In this document: positions 4,743 through 8,717 of the stretch, one piece after another
Layout of the letters: each line of letters opens with the position of its first letter
Position numbering within the stretch: position 1 is the stretch's first letter
Origin: Bacteroidota bacterium
Lineage (GTDB): Bacteria; Bacteroidota; Bacteroidia; Chitinophagales; Chitinophagaceae
Direction of reading: 5' to 3'
NCBI GenBank assembly: GCA_023391315.1
Contig: JAEWBD010000053.1
Coordinates: 1-8,717, forward strand
Length of the DNA stretch: 8,717 nucleotides
Position numbers and translations under genes: made by a program
The notes under the pieces: generated by a model
Seen by the model: only the letters and a program-made list of their open reading frames with translations
Told to the model about the DNA's origin: nothing
Databases searched by the model: none

Positions 4743-6767
4743 ATGATGCAGTTTCACCGTAACAATTTATCAAACGAACAGCTTGCTGATTTCTATAAAA
4801 AATTATTGCTGCCGCGCATGATTGAAGAAAAAATGCTGGTGCTGCTGCGGCAGGGAAAAATCTCAAAGTGGTTTAGCGGGATAGGGCAGGAGGCCATTGC
4901 CGTTGGTGCAACGCTTGCCCTGCAGCCCGATGAATGGATAATGCCATTGCACCGTAATCTTGGCGTTTTCACAACACGTAATATGCCGCTGCACAAATTA
5001 TTTATGCAATGGCAGGGCGGCGCAGATGGTTACAGCAATGGGCGGGAACGCAGCTTCCATTTTGGCAGTAAACAGCATCATATCTGCGGCATGATCTCGC
5101 ATCTTGGCCCGCAATTGTCAATTGCAGATGGTGTGGCATTAGTCCATAAATTAAAAAGGGAACAAAAGCTTTCGCTGGCATTTACCGGTGAAGGTGGCAC
5201 AAGTGAAGGCGATTTTCATGAAGCTTTGAATGTTGCGGCAGTGTGGAATTTGCCGGTAATATTTTTAGTGGAAAATAATGGGTATGGATTAAGTACGCCA
5301 ACCAATGAACAATACTGTTGCGAAAATTTGGTTGACCGTGCCAAAGGTTACGGCATGGAAGGTGTATTGATTGATGGCAATAATATTTTAACGGTTTATG
5401 ATACCATAAAAGGCGTGCGTGATTATTGCATTCAACAGCAGCGGCCTTATTTAATTGAATGTAAAACCTTCCGGATGCGCGGGCATGAAGAAGCCAGCGG
5501 TATAAAATATGTGCCGCCGCATTTATTTGAAGCATGGAAAGAAAAAGACCCGGTTATAAACTATGAAAACTATTTGCTAAACGAAACTGTGTTGATAAAT
5601 GAATCAATTCAATCTATAAAAGATGAGATAAGAAATTATATAGAAGAAGAACTGGCAATTGGTTTTGCAGCGCCATCAATTGTTGTGAATACGGCAAACG
5701 AATTAAAAGACGTATATGCCCGGCAGTCAATGGTTGACAGTAAACGGTCAGCAATAAAACTTGTTGATAACAGTCTTCCTGATAAACAGCAACCTGCAAC
5801 CGGTAGCGATATGCGTTTGGTAAATGCCATCAGCAATGGATTAAAGCAAAGCATGAGAAACCATCCCAATCTCATTTTAATGGGCCAGGATATTGCTGAA
5901 TATGGCGGCGCTTTTAAAATTACGGAAGGCTTTGTTGACATGTTTGGCAAAGAGCGTGTGCGCAATACGCCTTTATGTGAAAGTGCAATCGTTGGTGCAG
6001 CGCTTGGTTTAAGTATGGAAGGTTTTAAGGTAATGATGGAGATGCAGTTTGCCGATTTTGTAAGTGTTGGATTTAACCAGATTGTAAACAATCTTGCAAA
6101 AATTCATTATCGATGGGGACAAAATGCTGATGTTGTTATACGCATGCCCACAGGCGCTGGTGTAGGCGCCGGGCCTTTTCATTCACAGAGCAACGAAGCC
6201 TGGTTTGTGCATACACCGGGATTAAAAGTTGTGTATCCCTCAACGCCCATGGATGCCAAGGGTTTGCTGATTGCTGCCCTTAATGATCCCAATCCTGTTT
6301 TGTATTTTGAGCATAAGGCTTTATATAGAAGCATAAGCGGCCATGTGCCTGATGATGATTATGAAATAGAAATTGGTAAAGCCAAAGTGGTTCAATATGG
6401 TGAAGATATTTCTGTTATAACGTATGGCGCCGGTGTGCATTGGGCACTTGAGTATGCTAATGCGCATAAAGATATTTCATTAGATATAACCGATTTAAGA
6501 ACCTTATTGCCGCTGGATTACGATGCCATAAAAAGAAGCGTTCAGCGTACAGGCAAAGTTTTGGTATTGCATGAAGATACCTTAACGGGCGGCATTGGCG
6601 GTGAGATTGCCGCATGGATAAGTGAGCATTGTTTTGAAATGCTGGATGCGCCTGTTGTGCGCTGTGCATCGCTGGATACGCCTGTGCCTTTTAATATTGA
6701 ATTGGAAAAAAATTTTTTGGCAAAATCAAGGTTAGATGCGTGTGTGCAAAAGCTTATTAACTATTAA
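4743..6767 (+). CDS. Fused alpha/beta E1 component of a 2-oxoacid dehydrogenase (branched-chain or pyruvate type)
   Basis: E1 is the thiamine diphosphate-dependent decarboxylase of 2-oxoacid dehydrogenase complexes; it transfers the acyl group to lipoyl-E2 in the cytoplasm. Both subunits are in one 674-residue chain, a form common in Bacteroidota. The alpha part (about 1-320) has FSGIGQEAIAVGA, the ThDP/Mg motif from GEGG (149-152) to NN (178-179), and RGH (246-248) in the loop that binds phosphate or is phosphorylated in relatives. A linker (about 321-356) leads to the beta part (357-674), with MGQDIAEYGGAFKIT, the probable ThDP-contacting Glu413 in TPLCESAIVGAALG, the catalytic-type His480 in FHSQSNEAWF, and the C-terminal transketolase-like domain (LHEDTLTGGIGGEIAAWI). 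All key residues appear present. No E2 or E3 gene is adjacent, so the partner complex and the substrate are not fixed by context; the order and motifs resemble branched-chain enzymes. MM at the start makes either Met possible. Confidence 0.93.
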   Translation: MMQFHRNNLSNEQLADFYKKLLLPRMIEEKMLVLLRQGKISKWFSGIGQEAIAVGATLALQPDEWIMPLHRNLGVFTTRNMPLHKLFMQWQGGADGYSNGRERSFHFGSKQHHICGMISHLGPQLSIADGVALVHKLKREQKLSLAFTGEGGTSEGDFHEALNVAAVWNLPVIFLVENNGYGLSTPTNEQYCCENLVDRAKGYGMEGVLIDGNNILTVYDTIKGVRDYCIQQQRPYLIECKTFRMRGHEEASGIKYVPPHLFEAWKEKDPVINYENYLLNETVLINESIQSIKDEIRNYIEEELAIGFAAPSIVVNTANELKDVYARQSMVDSKRSAIKLVDNSLPDKQQPATGSDMRLVNAISNGLKQSMRNHPNLILMGQDIAEYGGAFKITEGFVDMFGKERVRNTPLCESAIVGAALGLSMEGFKVMMEMQFADFVSVGFNQIVNNLAKIHYRWGQNADVVIRMPTGAGVGAGPFHSQSNEAWFVHTPGLKVVYPSTPMDAKGLLIAALNDPNPVLYFEHKALYRSISGHVPDDDYEIEIGKAKVVQYGEDISVITYGAGVHWALEYANAHKDISLDITDLRTLLPLDYDAIKRSVQRTGKVLVLHEDTLTGGIGGEIAAWISEHCFEMLDAPVVRCASLDTPVPFNIELEKNFLAKSRLDACVQKLINY

Positions 6768-6795
6768 GCTGTAATAATAAGATTAGCTTATTTTT
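6751..6795. terminator. Possible shared terminator between convergent E1 and antiporter genes
   Basis: TAAGCT (6765-6770, overlapping the E1 stop) pairs with AGCTTA (6785-6790, overlapping the antiporter stop) over a 14-base loop, and TTTTT follows at 6791-6795 on the plus strand. A further AGCTTA at 6751-6756 can pair with the same TAAGCT. The stems are only 6 bp, so this is a weak candidate. Only 20 bases separate the two coding regions. Confidence 0.35.
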
Positions 6796-8002
6796 CTACA
6801 AGATCATCCACAACAATATCTTTTTCTTTTTTGTTATAAAATATCATACCCAGCATCATAATAAAGCTGGTTACGATGACCACAAAAAATAAAATGCCGG
6901 CCTGCAGCTTCTCCGGGTGATATGATTCGGGTATCTTATAAAATAATACGATGGTTATTAATCCACGCGGAATAAAAAACACTTCCGGGTAAACGCTTTC
7001 CCTTAAAAAATCGCGCAGGTATATAAAACGTATTATCAATAATATCAGTACAATTATGCTGCCTACAAGTATAACATCTGTTGAGCCAATGGCCTGTATG
7101 TTTATGGAATAACCAAATAATAAAAAGAAAAATGTACGTATTAAAAATGAACTTTCAGCCGTAATGGAATGCAGCAAGTGCGTGGCTTCTGTGGCTTTTT
7201 CTCCTGAAAACAACCCTCTTATTTTTGGAACTTTTACCAGGTGCCAGTTATTCATTAATAATCCGAAAAAAAGAATAATGATGAGCGATGGAAGGTTTAG
7301 AAGTTTGCCGCCTTCATACAAAATAATCAGTACGGCAAACACGAGGAAAAACTTAACGCTCATTTTTGATTTGGCAAGGATAATAAACAGCAGCACGGAA
7401 AAAACCACGGAAAGGATAATGGCGATGGCAATGCTTAAAAAGAATGTGCTTATGGCAAGCACCGAGAAAATTTCCCTTGCCGTAAAATAATTAAAAAGAA
7501 TGATTCCTAATATATCGGAAAATGAGGCTTCATACACAAGGAATTCCTTTTTCTTTTCCGATAAATGATGCAGGCTTGGAATTACAATTGAACTGCTCAT
7601 TACCGAAAGCGGAATAGCGTAAACAATACAATCCCGTACATCCTGGTGCAATAAAAAATATAAGGCAGCGCTTATGGCTGTTACAGAAAGTATTAATATA
7701 AAAAAGGCTGCAAAAAACGAGCGGCTAATCAGCCTTACCTTATTGCGCCCAAGCTTCAGGTCAAGCCCGGCTTCCAGCACAATCATAATTAAACCAACAG
7801 ATCCAAAATATTCAACCGTATTATCGGCAACGGGTAACTGCCATCCGTTTGCATTGGCAATTCCACGCAGTGCAATGCCCGCTGCAAGCAGCAGCAACAC
7901 AGAAGGCACTTTTATATAATTGGAGATAATGGAAAAAAGATAGGAAACAACAATTACACCACTCAATAAAATCAAAACCCATTCAGGGGAAAAATTTGTC
8001 AT
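6788..8002 (-). CDS. Cation/proton antiporter, CPA superfamily (Na_H_Exchanger domain)
   Basis: This is an inner-membrane secondary transporter expected to exchange Na+ or K+ for protons and so control pH and ion content. The 404 residues form about 12-13 hydrophobic segments (for example 8-28, 33-52, 65-80, 95-118, 125-145, 158-177, 178-208, 215-232, 285-305, 310-330, 342-360, 368-390) and a short charged C-terminus, with no RCK/TrkA nucleotide-binding tail. Family-like spots are GLIMIVLEAGLDLKLG after the third segment, the active-site segment EASFSDILG with Glu158 and Asp163, ITAESSFLIRTFFFLLFGYSI, and FIPRGLI late in the chain. The residue before the key Asp is Ser162, where CPA1 usually has Asn (ND) and CPA2 Asp (DD), so ion choice and stoichiometry are not predictable by motif alone. 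The ATG at 8002 lies just before the first membrane segment. hutI precedes it on the same strand with a 169-base gap; co-transcription is possible but unproven. Confidence 0.9.
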   Translation of the reverse strand: MTNFSPEWVLILLSGVIVVSYLFSIISNYIKVPSVLLLLAAGIALRGIANANGWQLPVADNTVEYFGSVGLIMIVLEAGLDLKLGRNKVRLISRSFFAAFFILILSVTAISAALYFLLHQDVRDCIVYAIPLSVMSSSIVIPSLHHLSEKKKEFLVYEASFSDILGIILFNYFTAREIFSVLAISTFFLSIAIAIILSVVFSVLLFIILAKSKMSVKFFLVFAVLIILYEGGKLLNLPSLIIILFFGLLMNNWHLVKVPKIRGLFSGEKATEATHLLHSITAESSFLIRTFFFLLFGYSINIQAIGSTDVILVGSIIVLILLIIRFIYLRDFLRESVYPEVFFIPRGLITIVLFYKIPESYHPEKLQAGILFFVVIVTSFIMMLGMIFYNKKEKDIVVDDLVEK

Positions 8003-8022
8003 ACTACTTATTTACTCAATAA

Positions 8023-8034
8023 TTACAATTGTAA
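8023..8034. promoter_or_regulatory. 12-base palindrome upstream of the antiporter start
   Basis: TTACAATTGTAA is a perfect palindrome 21 bases upstream of the antiporter ATG. Its core ACAATTGTA recurs at 8149-8157, near the hutI stop. It could be an operator for a dimeric regulator, but AT-rich palindromes of this size also occur by chance. No convincing -7 element for the antiporter was found in this gap. Confidence 0.25.
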
Positions 8035-8171
8035 AATTTGACAAAATGAAATTTAAAGAAAACATAAATAAACCATTTTAAACAACAGTTTGCATTATTT
8101 TTTGAAATTCAATTCGGGCTTGTTTTTTGGGATGTAAGATTCAGAAGAACAATTGTATAAATCGGGGATAC

Positions 8172-8717
8172 TTAAATAAACCTGCCGTTTATTATTACTT
8201 TATCAATAAGGTTATTGCCAAAAGAATAAGGCAGGTAAGCCAGCGATGGAACCGGCCTGGTAAATATAAGATTGGCCTTTTTGCCAATGGTTATGCTTCC
8301 GGCCTCATGCTGTAGCTGCATGGCATAAGCACCGTTAATAGTAGCAGCATTAACAGCTTCTTCCGGCAGCATGCGCATTTGAATGCATGCCATGGAAACA
8401 ACTGTGTTCATATTGCCCGAAGGCGATGAGCCCGGATTATAATCGGAGGCTAAAGCAAGGGCGGCGCCGGCATTAATTAGCTTTCGTGCCGGCGGGTACT
8501 GCATTCTTAAAAAATAAGCGGCAGTTGGCAATAACGTGCCAATAGTTGCACTTGTTGAAAGCTTTGCTATTTCATCCTCATTCATTGTTTCCAGATGGTC
8601 AGCGCTTAATGCATTCAATTCAATGGCAGCCTCAATGCCACCAATACTGTTTAACTGGTTCACATGGAGTTTGGGCCGCAAGCCATATTGTATGACGGCT
8701 TCACAGATGCGTTTTGT
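8172..8717 (-). CDS. hutI: Imidazolonepropionase, C-terminal part (5' end beyond the window edge)
   Basis: HutI hydrolyses 4-imidazolone-5-propanoate to N-formimino-L-glutamate, the third step of histidine degradation, in the cytoplasm. It is a metal-dependent amidohydrolase. The frame is open to base 8717, so the start is outside the window; the TTG at 8681 is an internal Leu in YGLRPKLHVNQ. The visible 181 residues, somewhat under half of the usual 400 or so, contain LHVNQ (His18 of the fragment, a metal-ligand position), LSADHLE (Asp40, His41), ASDYNPGSSPSGNM with the catalytic/metal Asp92, and the C-terminal ITIGKKANLIF strand region that completes the small beta domain of amidohydrolases. 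The stop is at 8172-8174. Other hut genes are not in view; they may lie beyond the right edge. Confidence 0.95.
   Translation of the reverse strand, partial: TKRICEAVIQYGLRPKLHVNQLNSIGGIEAAIELNALSADHLETMNEDEIAKLSTSATIGTLLPTAAYFLRMQYPPARKLINAGAALALASDYNPGSSPSGNMNTVVSMACIQMRMLPEEAVNAATINGAYAMQLQHEAGSITIGKKANLIFTRPVPSLAYLPYSFGNNLIDKVIINGRFI

Noticed and set aside
5636..6091. 151-codon open frame on the minus strand inside the E1 gene
   Set aside because: It lies fully opposite the fused E1, has no recognisable protein features, and the plus strand shows clear family motifs there.
7164..7490. 108-codon open frame on the plus strand opposite the antiporter
   Set aside because: It is antisense to membrane segments of the antiporter and its product resembles no protein family.
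8127..8315. 62-codon open frame on the plus strand across the hutI stop
   Set aside because: Most of it is antisense to hutI; no signal, motif or promoter supports it.
8679..8681. TTG at 8681 as the start of hutI
   Set aside because: The frame continues to the window edge with residues typical of imidazolonepropionase before it.
1..8717. CRISPR array, tRNA or rRNA, insertion sequence, toxin-antitoxin pair or phage-defence genes
   Set aside because: No spaced repeats, RNA-gene sequences, transposase motifs, small paired genes or defence domains were found on either strand.

Overview
The window looks like chromosomal DNA of a Bacteroidota member, most plausibly Chitinophagaceae or a close relative. 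The grounds are: a short Obg GTPase without a C-terminal extension, a single-chain fused E1 alpha/beta 2-oxoacid dehydrogenase, a YkuD_2-type L,D-transpeptidase, AT-rich gaps without Shine-Dalgarno sequences, and several matches to the Bacteroidota -7 promoter element TAnnTTTG. The family placement is inference from protein resemblance; no database search was possible. There is no rRNA, tRNA, CRISPR array, transposase or integrase, and no phage gene.

Layout. (1) Bases 1-911: the 3' part of obg, entering from the left edge. (2) Bases 912-2688: two separately promoted genes for exported proteins, a 143-residue protein of unknown function (1183-1614) and a murein L,D-transpeptidase-type enzyme (1840-2688), each followed by a hairpin. 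(3) Bases 2994-3926: an exported 310-residue protein of unknown function, whose ATG lies 5 bases behind a promoter-like element. (4) Bases 4000-4662, minus strand: the YggS/PLPBP-type PLP homeostasis protein, convergent with the previous gene and divergent from the next. (5) Bases 4743-6767: the fused E1. (6) Minus strand, bases 6788-8002: a cation/proton antiporter, and bases 8172-8717: the C-terminal part of imidazolonepropionase (hutI), leaving through the right edge.

These genes do not form one pathway. They are a mixture of housekeeping functions (ribosome-associated GTPase, PLP homeostasis, 2-oxoacid oxidation, ion homeostasis, histidine catabolism) and cell-envelope proteins, mostly as single-gene transcription units. 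The envelope genes (1183-1614, 1840-2688, 2994-3926) are neighbours, but nothing in the sequence proves a shared function.

I see no clear new multi-gene system. The observations most worth a second look are small: a matching TAnnTTCG-TAGYC-ATG arrangement at two gene starts, which suggests leaderless transcripts; a 7-base tandem repeat that has become coding sequence inside yggS; and several hairpins, some mutually exclusive, in leaders and at gene ends.
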